Source: Fasciolopsis buskii
Lineage: Eukaryota > Platyhelminthes > Trematoda > Plagiorchiida > Fasciolidae
Length of the DNA stretch: 64,000 nucleotides
Direction: 5' to 3'
Assembly (NCBI GenBank): GCA_008360955.1
Contig: LUCM01000315.1
Span: 10,934 to 74,933 of the forward strand
Shown: positions 46,719 to 61,402 of the stretch, one piece after another
Numbering within the stretch: position 1 is the first letter of the stretch
Layout of the letters: every line of letters begins with the position of its first letter
Notes under the pieces: model-generated
Databases searched by the model: none
Told to the model about the DNA's origin: nothing
Seen by the model: only the letters and a program-made list of their open reading frames with translations
Position numbers and translations under genes: made by a program

Positions 46719-48360
46719 GTATGGAAGAATTTTTCACTTTCCTTTCAGAACTGCCAACCATGTCTTTTCATGTCAATGTTCATATATCCCACCGCGATTC
46801 CACCGCCTAGTGTTTTGCTCTGGTAAGTAAAAGTTTCTCAGCGTTTTCCACACTCACTTAGTTTCTTTGTAGGTGACGACTTTTTCTAATGCGGCAGATA
46901 TATATATATATATATATCGATATAGCTATATAGCTGATGATTATGGTTGTTGGCTAATCGAGCATAAGCTCACTTGGAGAGTTCTATAGATAACTGGCGA
47001 CTCGCCTAGTTTCCCGGTTGCAATAAAAAGGATGAAATTTGAACAAACTAACCCAAATAACAATCTTTCAAGTAAAATCAATTTATGAGTGGAGCCCATT
47101 CATGCAGCTCAAGTCTTATCACATTTGTTCTCATTGGATAGGATGCTCCTTGTTCAAAACATTTGAGAGTCATCTTGCAGTGAAAATCCAACGGACCTGT
47201 CGAATCCGCGGTCTGCTACGTAATCTTCTATTGTGTAGTGTTAATTTTGGATAGCATTTAATGTTAATCTGTCGATAACAAAAGCTCCGAGTACTCGCCA
47301 TTTTACAGCATACTTTTGAAATTGAATAATGAGTACAAAACTATGAATTTCGTTAGCAGTGAACTTGTGGAATTCCGCTGTTTCACAACCCTGTTTTTCG
47401 AGCTAACATTTCTGAAACCAAGAGAAATTGACAAACCAGGACGTAAGAACATAAAATTTAAGGATGCCCGAGGATGTTTTGTCCAACTTGGCACTTTGTC
47501 TATGCAATAAAAATGATAATGATCTCCTTGTATTGCTTTAAATGAATCAAAATAAAATTTTCGGAAAATCTGTTCTTTGTATAATTTATTGGATTTGGTT
47601 GGAATTCATATGCATTTTGAGATTCCTTGACGAATTAAGGGCTCATTTGTTTGTCTTTCTCTATAGCTTCACACACAAGATAAACGCGTTATGCTTTACT
47701 AAGGCCACAGTCGAATTTGTAACCATGTGTGAATGAAAGGCGTATCGGATATTAGGAAAATAACTCAGAGATTTCCTCATACAAATCATCTGCATCACAT
47801 CTTATTCGGAAATCTTGCATCACAATTCTGTCATTCAAACAATGCACTGGTGATAAAATTAAAAGATTTGTATGTTTGTTTCACGGACGTAAGTTATGAT
47901 CTTGGAAAATGTTCAAACTTGGACGACTGGTCAGTTTGTTCTCATTTAACAAAAAACGCCAAATTGTGTTTCTCGTGAGCAGATCAGTGAACAGATTAAT
48001 TGCAATTCTCATCCGTATCAGAGATAAACCGTTATAGGAAATCCGGCTCTGTTTATTTGCGGATATTGAAACACACTATGTTACCCTTGGATTGCATAGA
48101 ATCGTATTGAGTCCATCTGCGAGTAGTTTTGTGCTAGGCTTCCGGTGAACATAAATCCATGCAGATTCTTTACCACCTACATCAGTGAACAGAGATGGAT
48201 AACAAAGTGAACGGAATCGATGAACATCACCTGCAAATTCCTTCTTGGTTTTTCAAATCCAAATGCCAAATATGATTGCCCTTCTAAAGTGGAATCCCCG
48301 TGGCACGGGCGGTGCTAGGCATCCAGTAAAAGACCTTGAACATGTTTGTCTTTGAAAGTG
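46719..48360. other. Unassigned region
   Basis: Contains a (TA)10 run at 46898-46917. Short open frames at 47316-47510 and 47733-47978 carry no recognised domain. Confidence 0.35.
46898..46917. repeat. (TA)n microsatellite
   Basis: A pure AT/TA run is followed by CGATATAGCTATATAGC, which forms a short palindromic extension. Confidence 0.85.
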
Positions 48361-51300
48361 ACGATCAACCGAGGGGGAAAGACAAATCTGAACTATCAGA
48401 TCGGGGCGTGGGGAGAAAAAACAGATTACAAAACAAACCGTAAAAACACAAGCCGAAGGTAAATTCCGCTTCTGGAGAAAAATCATGTGACCGATTTAGT
48501 GTCAGTATTGGCATTTTCATTGTAAAATGCGCATATGCTTTACCAGGGGACCACATTTGCCTGCACGCTTGATTGCTGGAATTCTCTTGGAGATACAATC
48601 TGCGTTTTGCAAAGTAATCTGACTAAAGGTATACTAAATGCGTAAGTACTTAACTGTATCTATCAGTATTATTAGGATCCGACGAAGCATATCAAAAGAT
48701 GTCATCAGTTTATCGACCGTATTTATTCTTGATGTTTCTAGAGATGCCATAAGCACAGATTTGCACAGGCATTTTGAGAGCAATTGCCTGTGGAAAACAG
48801 GCCCATTTCGGGCCGTCTATATTGATGTAGAAAATGTTCGCGTAAGTTAGCAATGGAGGATGAAGACGTGAACCTCTGATATATATATATCCTCGGACTT
48901 GGTTGGAAGTGCCGTTTTTAATCCACATTGTAAAATTTTAGATAAAAAGAATACGATTCACACGGGTGACAGAGACCTTTAGGTGAATTAAATGGTCTGA
49001 CCAGACAGAATTTTCTCATGTGTTGGGCGTAACCCGTACGCGACGAAGCCACTGTAGTGGATTGATGCCAAACATGGCTTACTATCTGAGCAATGAAGTC
49101 ACATTGAGGCCTCTGATTACATACCATTTGACTGAATATGTATAGATGCATGTGTACACAAATATACCGTACATGTATATGCAGATACTGCCGTCTGTGA
49201 AGCATTCGAAAATTTTGTTTGTTTATACTGTGAAGGTTTCAGTACTTTCTAGGAAGTACCATTGAAGTTTACGCATATATTTGCGGATTATTGAGCTGAA
49301 TTGGGTTGTAAGCAATCTTAAAATGAGCAGTCTTGAAGGTTAGTTTGAACTGTCCTGGATAAAAAATTGTAGTTTGAAAATATCATGAGCATTCTGAACT
49401 GTCCCTAAGATTTGCTCTAGTTTTCAGTGTTAAGTGATAATGAACTCGCTTGTCCAGTAAAAACACTTGGCTTTATCACTTATTCAACCCAGGATCATGC
49501 TAGTATTCGTGGGTTGAACTTGATTGTTCAGTAATTGGGATATTAAACTTAACTGAGCTCTAGTAGTCTTGGTTGATTACGAAAATGGAAATTTTTGTTT
49601 TTGTACCAAAATCTGAAAATTTTGAGCTGAATAGAAACCTTGACCAACTTGAATTTTGATGTCAAAGCATGCCAAGCTTGTAAACGGAGCTTCACTATAA
49701 ATTAAATAATATTAAGCAAATAAAATAAACAAAATGCATGCCATTCATTATCCAAACGAAAGACACCTGAAAGTGACCATAGAATTACTTAATTTCGTAG
49801 AACAATATTTGCACCTATATGGATTGAGGGTTGGACGCCCAGTAAAGCGGGATGTTTGATTGTACTGTACTACGAAGGGAATTACCATACTGGTTGATTA
49901 GCAATTCTGTAATTTTGTAGATGGGTGCAGGGCATGTACTGACTTGCAAAACACTGGTAAAATGGATATTTCCAAAGGAAATTAAAAAAAAGATTTTCCA
50001 CCTTTCTAACTTCATTCAAATTAATTACTTCTCCAAGGATAAGATAAGAAAGGCTTTGTAAAAAACAAATCATAGAGAATGAGGAACACATAAGGAAGGC
50101 TTTGTCGACCTGGCCTCAGAGAGATCTTGATTTTAAGAAATGAAGCAATACAAAAAGCGGTTTCTCTAGAAGAAGCCTTTTGTGTCAAGGTGGTGACAAT
50201 GCATTAGCATATCCATTATCCTGATCAGAGTTCAACTTTACCGCGAAGACCACGCGCTGTTTGCTTCAATCGGTTAAGTGAATCAAAATATCACATGATA
50301 CGGCCTATTAATACGAATGGCCGAAGTGGCCAGCTAACTGATTGATCACCGAATGTTGACTGCAGAAAACTAATATAAATGATTTGTTTTTGGCCTCATA
50401 GGTGAACTTTGTACCCGCCCGATTTACTTTTTCCCACTAGATTTAGTCCGAACTGGAGATGCCGGCTGCGAGATACAATTGATTGAGGGTTAATATCCGA
50501 ACTGGAAGCGACGCATCCCTATCCCTCTATTCCGTTTTAAAATATCATGTTTCACTTCAACAGAATTTACTAAACATGCTGAAGACAGACTTGAGTCTAG
50601 TGTGTTTCACACAAAAGCACACCTGGCCTAAGACTTGAATCCCACTCGAATAGATTTCATGTCCTGACGTGCAACTTTAATGGGTTATCTGAAAGTGAAT
50701 GCCGATGTCAATGTTCTGATGCTTGGAATGTATAAGGTAAAACTATTTTCCTACATCAGGCAGTGGAAACCGCATCACAATGAATGAATAGTGTGCTCAT
50801 TGACCGTCATCACTTACTGATGCGGAATTCCCTGCGGTGCATGCATAAAACCCCGTTGATGAAGTTCCACTCTGTTCTACTTAGGAAGCTCGCAATGCGT
50901 CTTGGGATATTGAATAAATATCTATCCTATTTGTTTGCCAGATACCACCTAAGCATACTATTTATTAACGAAAAGGTTTGCTAGTTCTGTATGAATAATA
51001 GAAGAGCAAATTTAAGTTTACATCTTGTCCGTCCATTTAGTGTATTCGCCAGGTGTCCCTTATGATCATAATTCATGGCTGCTTTATTGCCTGGTTGATT
51101 CCTAACCGAAGCAACAGAGACAACTGTAAATTTGCAAGGATGACCCAGCTATGGAATTAAAAGCAAAGTGATGAACAGGAGGAGACTGCATTTTACCAGA
51201 AAGCTGGTGATTATTCGCTTTGAATTTTTTGACTGCTGCCAAATGAACGAATGTTTACAGACACCGAATTCGGCGATTTGATATTCTGAAAGATAACAAC

Positions 51301-54300
51301 AAACAAGGTTTTCTGAAGCTAAATTGTCCAATCAGACGGGGATTTTGAGTCAAGCGTTTTGGGGGATCTTGATTACAGAGTAATTTATTACTCTCCAATA
51401 GACCGCAATTTGATCAACTTGATTATCCGGTGGCTACTCAAGGTCACACTGAGTAAGCTAAGAGCGATTTATTTATTAGATAAATGTCCCTTGTTTCACA
51501 CAAAAACAAAATTCTGCAATAGTTTGAAGTTACTTATATTTTCATCTTTCAAGACTACTAAATAGCCTTCCCGCACAGAAGTGATGAGCACACTTAAAAA
51601 TCCTCGAACAAACCTTTGGATTTTCACCTATCTCGATCAAGTTTCGGAAATCCCATTGCAAAAGAACGATCATTTATCTAAGTCTTCATCACTTTTTTGT
51701 CGATTGCGCAATAGATCTGAGCTCTTGCATGTCGTGTTTGGCTAAATGTTTGCTGTTCGTTTTGCTGACATGGGTCTTGTTCTTCTATTCCAATTGTAGG
51801 CTATGGTCCAGGGCGTGCTGCTATTATTTTTTATTATGTGATTAGTTTGAGATGAGTTTAGAAAGTGCTCTTTTGATTGTGATAATTCTTTTGTGTTCAC
51901 TGCATGGTTCTGTGCTTTCAGTTTCCACCAGTCTGCTTTGTATGCTCGAGAGTAGGATCTTGCAACAAACGTGATTGAACAAAACCACTTTCATTCACTG
52001 ACAGGTATCCAACATTCTCGATGAAAGTAACCGGTTACTTATACGCAACGATAAATACTTTTACCAGTATATTTAAAATAACTTATCATCTTCCTTTTGA
52101 GATAGTCTTTGCAAGCTGCGAGGATCAGAGCTGCGTGCTTTTTAGCTAATCCACAGGCATCGATTAGGGTAACCGAAACCTTATCGGTGATAAATTAGGT
52201 AGGTTCATATTCATCGAATTATCTATTGCAATGTGAAGGACGTGGCAGAGTTTTGCCTGACAAGCGTGGTCTCTTTTAAAAATGCCACGAAATTCCGTTG
52301 CTGACACCATGGCCTGCTAACACCGTCCGCTGATTAATAAAGAAATAACCTGCATCCGTTGTACGTGAACACAAGCGTATGCATCGATAACTCCAGGAAT
52401 GTGCCGCATTCCGGGTTCGAACTGATCCGAAAGAAGGTGAACTAGGCTACTTGTCACTGGCTCCCGATAGTTTAAGGATTCCCTGTTGCCCTCTTCTACC
52501 TTCTAGATCAGGTCGTTCTACGGAAACCTCAAATGGGGCTAAATAGGACAATTCAATACGTCGCTCTGAGCTGCCATATGATGACAAAGCATACTGAAAA
52601 ATTACGGATTCGATGGACAGTCGATGACGGGGAGTGAACTGGGACGGTTGGTATGTGTGGTGAATTTTAAAAAAAGGTTTCTTTCTACCGCAGTATTGTT
52701 CTGTTGTTCCGTGGGAACAATAGGGAAAGTTTATTGTCAGAGGTATGCAATGTCTGATTGAAAATATCCAAATGATGTGTCGGCTGGCTCGCGTCGTTCA
52801 GCAGCACTGAACCACCGTGACAAATAATCGTCCAACTATTCATATCAATAATGCACATGAATTTTGAAAATACGAATCATGAAGACTTGACGGAACAATC
52901 TAGGGAAAACCAAAGTGGCCTAACAAGTTTTGTGTAAAATTACGTTGGACTAGAACAAGCATCGAAAATAGTGTGACTTAATTGCATGGCCATTTACATA
53001 GTCAGTTTATTAATAGGTTTTCAAGTGACTTATCCAGAAATGACGATGTCTGGAATTCCGCGCTAACCACCAAAATAAGAGAATAAGAAGTGTGCCGCTT
53101 CGTTAATTTCATTCAACCGTACAGCGTCAGCCGCTATGCATCAAAAGAGCGGTAATACCGCTCTGATTAACAATTGTCTTGCTCTACTCAACGCCGATAT
53201 GTTCCGTTGGAAGCGTAACGTGTTGCAACTGCGTGATGGTGACATTGTGGAGAACCACCTTTTATAAGCGGTTCATGTTTTGTTACTCAAAGGCAATCAC
53301 CATGTTCCGATACGCAAATCGATCGTCAGCTCATTTCTGTCACTACTTTATTGTGAGGTCTTTTAATGTATAATTTGAAGGTAACGGTTCGGAAAGTAAT
53401 CATCATTAAAAACTATTATTAATGAAACTTGCTGTTCCATTGTAGATTACCTACGTTTGTGGTACAGTGCAGATAAGATTAGAAAAGGGTGATTCAGTTG
53501 TCGATTGACAACTTCAAACAATTTCTTCTATTAAGCCGCAATTCAATACAATGTTTCCACCGAGGAACATTATGGTAAGAGTGTAACATGTAAACAGGCA
53601 TCAGAAGGCGAAGGTAACAATTTTTAACATCATTGTTTCCGGAAATCTTAACATCAACGAACAGTCTTTGGAAGAAAAAATGTTGTGCGTAGTATCTGTG
53701 GTAATAATTTTCCCCTGCAATCGTGATTTATCAAATTTCTGCTAAATTGCTACCGTAATTAATTAAGCCGGTAGTGGTTTCAAAGCCTATTTCCTGTTTG
53801 AACGAAAGGAAAACTCGCAGTTTTCTGTCCTAAAATAGCACTACCGAATGATTATTTTGAACAGAAATGCTTTGTGATATGTGGTCATGTACATTAAAAA
53901 ATATCACTTGTCTCTTACCGCTTAATTCGACAAGATTGTCACTGACTAGTTTGAAATTTATCCTAATCGACAGTAATCAATGGTTTAAGTTATTTTGCAA
54001 TTTGATGGGGGACTCCTTCTTCATTTGAAATGTATTGCGGATTATTCATTTGGACATACATAAGTACACAAATGTGTCATTTCATTTTTCTAACTTCCGA
54101 TGAAAACTCTGACAACTTGCTGCAAACAAGCCGCTGTCAGGAGAATGACGTTTCTTTTCGGAGTTTACCAGCGGCCAGTGGGTCTGAGCACATTCGTAAA
54201 CATCTAGTCATGTACTCAGTTGGTATCTTGCATGTGGTTTAGAATAAAGTTACGGTATTTGTAGCAGAATATCATTTGACGCTACCTACAATATCTGAGT

Positions 54301-57300
54301 CACCCCCCTTTTTGTTTTGTTTCTGCTTTTTGCTACTTTGGTTGACCGACTCCCCTTTTGAACTGCGCCTTTCATAAGTAAACTCAAAATAAATTGAAGA
54401 TCAACTTTGCCGTGAACGGAGCACTTAGCAGATTACGTTAAATGACGAAAAGCTGGCGTTCGCTTCATTTTACTATTAAGATGTTGCACTTACTAAGGGG
54501 TATTATTAACAGATAGAGGCAATCAGTTTTGTGTGTAATACGGTAAAGCACTTCCTCCCACTTTAGCTTGAGGGAGAAGTATCTCATAAAGCTAGTTTGT
54601 TTCATCATTTAACTATCCCAGTTTGTTGACAAAATCAAAGCAGCTACGGATTTCCTTCTCAAGATATTCGCAGCCGAATTTCTAATAAGTTTTGAGACAT
54701 TCGCAGATGAATACTCCCTTACAAACGGTTGCACGTGACTAACGTGTATAATCCCATAAAATATCAGCAAAAATCATGTACTGACTAAAATTACATCTAG
54801 TTTACACGTTCGACCCAAATTCAGCCCGTTTGATTGAAGCCTGCTTATGACTTTTACAAATGTCTTGTTGTTACTCATGCATTATCAACCAAGCTTGGTG
54901 GATTCATCTATGAGACATCCGACTCACGCAGGGTCCTGTCCCGGTGAACGTCCCGTAATCCGACAGCTCCCGTCAGAAAATTCTTTCTCAGTAACAGAAT
55001 TTATTTAATATTTCCAAATCTATCATTCTGTTTATCATTTGTGAGAAACACTATTACCGAATACGACCTTGCTCAAACAAAGTTTGATTGGGCGAATCGC
55101 ACTGCACGACAATTTGATTGTCATCTCCGAGTACTGGACCTGGCTGCTAGCAGTAAGTGACAGATCCTGTCATCGATTGTGAATTGTTAAACCAAACGCA
55201 AAGCGAGTTCGGTAAGGTTTTAGAGCACAGACAACGGATTATCTACAGCTCGTAACGACAAAATGAAATGCATGATGTACCGATGCATTGCAGACATCGA
55301 TCAGATCTGTACTCTGAACGATGCACAACGATTCAAATCCCTAGCATCCATCCGCCCAGTAGTATTGTCGAAGATTCCAGATTATCAGTCAACGCACGAG
55401 ATCAACCAATAAATCAGATTGGCTATTTCACGATCGGAGTTTTCAAGGAGGCTGAAAACTCAGATTTGCATTGCGGTTGGCAAAAGCGGACAACATTTGT
55501 CATTAAGTTTTTGCCTTTGAATGGCAGTAGTATGATCAGGCTAACAAAATACTTCGCGTTCACATCAACTGCATACTCTAGGGTGATGCCACTTTTCGAC
55601 CAAATCACAACAACACGATCAGGGAGGGGAATTAAACTTACTCAAATTTAAGAACTAGGATAAGAATGATAACTCTTAGGTATAAGCATGTCGACTGGAT
55701 ATCAGTAAAATTGTTACCGAATATCTGGCAAAATCAACTGCCAAATAATTTGATCGCGAAAGAATTCAATTCTCTCCTATGGAAAGGCACAATGCCGAAT
55801 TCTCGTTGTAAGTATTTTGATTAGTGCGCATAAACATTACGGTTACACAAATTTCACAAAAAATTGCTTTGGGTTTTGGTGGGAAATAAACTGCTTACCT
55901 GATGAAAACAATGATGCCAGGTTGAGACAAGAATGCCTCTTCGGATCTTGTGGAGTCATGCAAATTTTTTATGCATGCTTGAGATCTGAATGGGAGGCTA
56001 TTTTAGGAGAGGAACCTCCCCGAATGGCCGCGATTATTAGGACCAGAAAAACAAGTGATTTTTCTTATCAGTCCAAAACAAACCTCAGGGGAATTAGGAC
56101 TGGTTACATTCTATAAAGTCTACTGCTTGGGTCATTTTTTTGAATTATTTGGGCCCATAGTTTCAAATTGTCATTAAGAATCGCCTAATGTCCTTTGGAC
56201 GTTATCGCGCCATTTTTGCTCCGATGTTTAGGGAATAACACCACGCTTGTAACTAACCAAGTAATTTTTTATCTATTGATCGTAACTAGCGAATAACTAA
56301 AATTAAATCGACAGCTATAAATTCCATTTTGACCAGTAGACAACATTCATCCGATTGTTTCTGCAACTCCAACCAAAACAGCAGTTTTTAACTGATTTCA
56401 ATGGCTATTCGGTGTGGAATTAGAGGTCAGTTTTGATTAATAAAAATAATAATCATTGTATTTGTGATAGACTTTTGACAAACATAATAACTTACCAAAT
56501 AACGATGAAAATCACGAGGCCGTTGTCGAGTATCGTATCAAGTTTTCTAAAAATCACAAACGTTACTTTCTAACGAGCTAGAATAGAATTCTTGACTGGG
56601 CTGAAAAAAGCATGTTAAGTTTTTCCGTTGGTGGGTTTTCCAAGATGAGTGGTTCAACCGTTTGTTAGGAAACAACACAAATTATTATTGTACGTATCGT
56701 GTGCAGTTTTGCTCCGAAATCACAGCCCGTGAAACAGTTGATAGTCCGGCCTTGTGACCACCAACCAATTAGCACAACTGAAATTAAGTCACTGTACTGC
56801 AAGATTATTGATTTCCTTTTCGATACAGACCTGGTACATCTTACATGCATATCAGAAGGCGGATGGGTCAATACATTCGTTGAACAATTCTAGTGTCAGC
56901 GACAGTCCGCGATAAACGAGAGTGACTAGTTGATCAATAATTTTGTCATCTTTATCGAAACCACTTTTAAATGGTATCGTTTAGAAAAGGAGGATAGGAA
57001 CTCAATGTCGAAATTCAGTACGATTTCCAAAGAAATGGAGAGAATCACAAAGCCTATCCAATACATCACAACAGCAATGGAGACGGAAATAATATATAAC
57101 CGCGCGTAAAGTTCACATTTATTCAATTGAGTCAAGTGCTTGGGAAGATAGATATCTTGTCAGTTATTTTGGAAGATCACTTTAGTAATCGAAGCTGATC
57201 CAGACTTAATAATTTCGCAAAGACAAGTTACGCTGAATCTTCGAGTCATTAATTAACCGGTTTTGGTGAAACGTATTCTACCATCCAAAATTCCATCCTG

Positions 57301-58786
57301 CAGAAAATTGGGCTAAACATATCTAGACAATATTCAACATTTTTCTTAAGACCAGGTGACAATGACCTGTCTAACATGATTTATAACTGTTGAGCGGAAT
57401 ACAAGGAAATATACACCCGGAAGGAATGTCCCAATCCGAAATTTTCCTCCACTACCAAGCTGTGTATCTGACACGGAATGTGCAAGCGCGTTGGATAGTG
57501 AATCGCCATACTGAATACCCAAATGAAAAGTTCATCATAACTGCATCAGATACAAATTGATTGCGCCAGTGAAATAGATGAACAAAGAATAAATGTTGGG
57601 CAGAACAAACATTTATTTCTCACCAGCGGAATATGGAGTTTGCCTGATATGGTTGTTCTCTACAGAGTTAGTGGGGATGGCTAGCAGGGACTTGGATATT
57701 GAATCCAATGACGATCGGTGAGTCAGTATCACGGCGCGCCATCGTTATCTCGGTCTTAAGAACAATATGAATCAGCCACCAGAAAATTCGCATCCCCATA
57801 CCAAAACAGTTTTCTTCACATTGATTAGTCAGTTCTTTTCGATCTACTTGTGGATGGACTCAAAGGTAAACTTGCCAGGCTGTAATTCTATACGACGTTA
57901 AATGCGGTATGAGGCCTTATCATCATTCGGATTGCAGATATAAGTGAACAAATTATTTGATACTCGAGACCAGAGATTGCTTGTTTTCGAAATGCCTACA
58001 TCGGAAGAAATGCTTCTCGCAAGAGATATGTTTGCCTGGAAAAAATGATCAACTTGGAATGTTTAGACGTGAATGTAGTATAATCCAAGCCAAACATCTA
58101 GGTTCTGAGCAAGAAATACAGCTTCAATTATAAATTGATCGAACCACGTTGTTTACAAAGGAACAGGATCCCTCTCTTGATAAAATTAAAATTTGTGACC
58201 ACAATAGCCTGGTTTTCACGAGCTCTCATTAGTCGGTGGATGAGGAAGTGACGTTTGAATGGCAGCACCGCTAATGGCCAAATAGATAAACCGTCTGCCA
58301 GTTCAAAAAATAACGTTCAGAGTCTGTGATCCAAGGTCTGTCGGGCACTTCGGTGGCAGATGACAGTCCGCTGGCAACCTATTCATTACCATATCTGGCT
58401 TACGGGGACTTACGCAGTTCTGCACCCTTCCAAGTCATGGATACCGGTTTTCTTTCCCTCTAGTATGTTCTACCTTTTAAGGAGAGTTCCCAGCTGCATT
58501 ATGATCCCATGTCCTTCATAGGACAAAAATCGCTACGGCCACTCGAGCGTTGCTGTACTACCTGGACACTGCTAAAATGACAGTATATCAACGTGTGCGG
58601 TCAATTTCATTAGAAGGGAAGCGCTAATATGTGTCCAGTGGTGGCAAGATGTGCCGGATCCATATTTGCAAATAAACATGACCACAAACATTGTCGACTC
58701 CAAAACTTCAGATCGCTTTGATCTTATAAGTAAATGAATCACCACACAGGTTACCACCCACCATGTTGTAACCTTCTATTTGTCAT
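48361..58786. other. Unassigned AT-rich region
   Basis: About 10 kb without a recognisable gene. It includes a short (TA)n at 48880-48889, a frame ending at a GTAAGT donor at 48843, and slightly GC-richer patches at 52380-52660 and 58210-58560 that look repeat-like but have no second copy here. Confidence 0.35.
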
Positions 58787-58947
58787 ATCAGTTATCAGCC
58801 AAAAAGTGTGCCTTAAACATCGTTTTCAGCGGTACATTTCTGAGAAAGAAAATTATATTTTCTGCGGTAGGGAATGTTAGTTTTTATATTTTAGAAGACA
58901 CCCTAAAACTCAGTGCAAATGCAAATTTAAGCGATAGTCTAGAGGAA
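58787..58947 (+). other. Exon-like segment, unassigned
   Basis: A TTCTATTTGTCATATCAG acceptor precedes an open frame LSAKKCALNIVFSGTFLRKK through FSAVGNVSFYILEDTLKLS to a GGAAG|GTACGG donor near 58948. Alternating hydrophobic residues suggest beta structure. No family was recognised. The start is approximate to within a few bases. Confidence 0.2.
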
Positions 58948-61402
58948 GGTACGGAGAAATAAGGTCCCTCAATCAAAATCTGAGGTCATTAAGTTAGTCA
59001 TTTCACAATCTTGTAGGTTACTTAGAGTAATGTGTAATTGCTCAAAGCCATCAAGCAGGTTAGAACAAATTTGACCTTTGTAACTTACTGTTTGAAAACC
59101 CATTATTGAAGCCTGTGTGAGCCGCTGTTCCGTCGGTGACACGTGAACGGACGCACTTTTGAACCCATCCTGCTTTTCCAAGTGATCTTGTGGTTCTCAG
59201 GTTATACAGTGTGAAGTAAGTGCGACTGCTTTTAGTTGTATTGTGACTCACCGAAATGACAAGGTTGAGGTTGAACAAAGTTATTCAATTACTAGAATAG
59301 ACATTGCCATAGCAACCAGTGTATGAAAAATGCATCTAGCGAAATCGGGGGTCGCGCAGCAAATTGTTTGAAGAACAACGTCAAATAGGTTTTGAGGCGG
59401 TGTATGTGAAGTTTTTCTTGAGATTAAAGAAATGCATTTTATTCAGTATATAAGTCCCATTATGAACGTCAGAATAAATTGGTTGCAGGTTCATGTTATC
59501 CTCATCTATTCGGTTGAAAAAATTTGAAGATCAAACGGACAGCACCAAACAGATGGAAACGATTGCCGGGAGATTAAGATGGCGGATCTACTATCAAACA
59601 CCCGCAGAACAAAAATAAGCAGATTCTTATTTTTATGCAGTTGTTGCCCATAAACATTCGGTAACGAAACTCAGATTCATATCATCCAAGCTGTTAGCTC
59701 CGAAAATAGATTTGGAGTGATTTGAAAATTGGGTGGGGCACCCCGGATGACCTTGATTTTCCCTTGACTAATTGAACGCAGTAAGATGAGTTGCATTCAC
59801 CTGTAGAAGTTTCATGATTTGAGTGGATTCGGGAAAGCTGAAGTGTAAGTGAAAGACTTCGGATGGGCCGAGCGTCTCCAAGGTTGGGGTACTTGTGAAA
59901 ATCCTGGGGACTTACGTATATGCAGATTGAACAGTTGTTGACGTAGTTAGGCTAATCGCATTTCCTATAGAGCCAAGGTAATTTGTCCAGACCTACGAAC
60001 TCAGAACTCATCAGTATATTTCACCAGACAAGGTGATGAATCTGTGCACTGGGCTCCAGCCTCAGTGGAGCCGTGTAAGCCCACCATTTGTCCTTTTCAA
60101 TTGCAAGGATGCTATTAAAATTTTCAAATCATTCCGGTTTTTCGGGGCTAACAGAGCCTTGATAAGATCACAGCAACCACGTCGTGAGTTTCAGTACCGA
60201 GTTTGTGTATGCGGCAATCGAACAAAGTCATTATCTATGATTGTTTGCCTTGGCGATGGTCGGTAACAGACTAGCAGTCCCATTCTCTCAGCAGGCATGT
60301 TTTACCCGGAGGATATCATGTGTATGTCAACATTGTAGCCTTTGCTCGCTGAACGGGATTTTTCTACCACTGGAGACTTCTGCTTTGAAGATTTTCTTTG
60401 TGCAACAAGATTAGAGACATTAAAGATTCCATCGTTCAAAATAGCTGATTTAATAGCTTATAGAGCTGCAACATTCTGTCTCAATCCAAGTGATTATGTT
60501 TATCGTTATTTCGTTTTTTTCGATTTCATCCTTCGTAGTTTTTATTGGGAATTTTAAGCATAGAATGAGAAAGAAAGATCCAACTATTAATCCAAACATT
60601 ATTTGCTGAAACGTAAAGGCGCACTCTTCGCTGTTCACATGAACTCATCTGACGTCAAGCACTGAACGTATCAGTTTTTTCCAAAACGTCAAAACTTAAT
60701 ATCTTGAAGGAGAACAAACAGTATTGCGAAGTGGCAAATATTGTAATCCTCTATCAGATATGTCGGTCGCAGTTCGAGATCTGCACGTATTCATGGTATT
60801 TTGATAAATCATCGTTCACTTCAATTTGGTTTTTTGAGGTTTCAAGACAGATTTGCGTACCTGATGGCAATCCTGACTAGGGTTAGTAAAATCTGTTGTT
60901 ATGACATTCAGGCATCTCTGTTCGGAGCAACTGAATCAGAACACACATTTACTTTTCCCCTACCACATAAAGTCAGTCTCGGTGATGCAAAAACTACTCG
61001 TCGTTTTCACATAGGGATATTATGAGTCGGATCACGTGGGCGACTTTTTGCCGATCGCACATTGATCGTGTGCCCACGTGGCTAAAATAAACAATGCAAC
61101 TCTTAGAGATAAAAATTCGGATTACATAGTTGGTAAAATTTTCTACTGGTTATTGTGCAAAGCTTGTCGAACGGTAAATGGATACCACTCTTGGATTGGT
61201 ACTCATGATACTTGCAAATTATTTTAGGCACTAAGTTATCTTCGTTAGATTGAAAGCGAAACGTTGGTCAATCGACTTCTCTAAACATGCAAAAACATTA
61301 GTCGGCTCTTTCGAGCCGAAAACTTCTCGATTAATCAGTTGGCATGCATAAATAATAACCCAGCGAAAGGAAAGCGACATTTCAGCATTCACTTTAGTTG
61401 TT
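58948..61402. other. Unassigned AT-rich region
   Basis: Contains a nested inverted repeat at 61033-61080 and short open frames at 60033-60266, 60342-60557 and 60801-61025 with no recognised domain. Confidence 0.35.
61033..61080. repeat. Nested inverted repeat (hairpin)
   Basis: The outer arms CACGTGGGC (61033-61041) and GCCCACGTG (61072-61080) are perfectly complementary over 9 bp. Inside them lie CGATC (61052-61056) and GATCG (61064-61068), making a second 5-bp stem. No transposon or RNA family was recognised. Confidence 0.75.
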
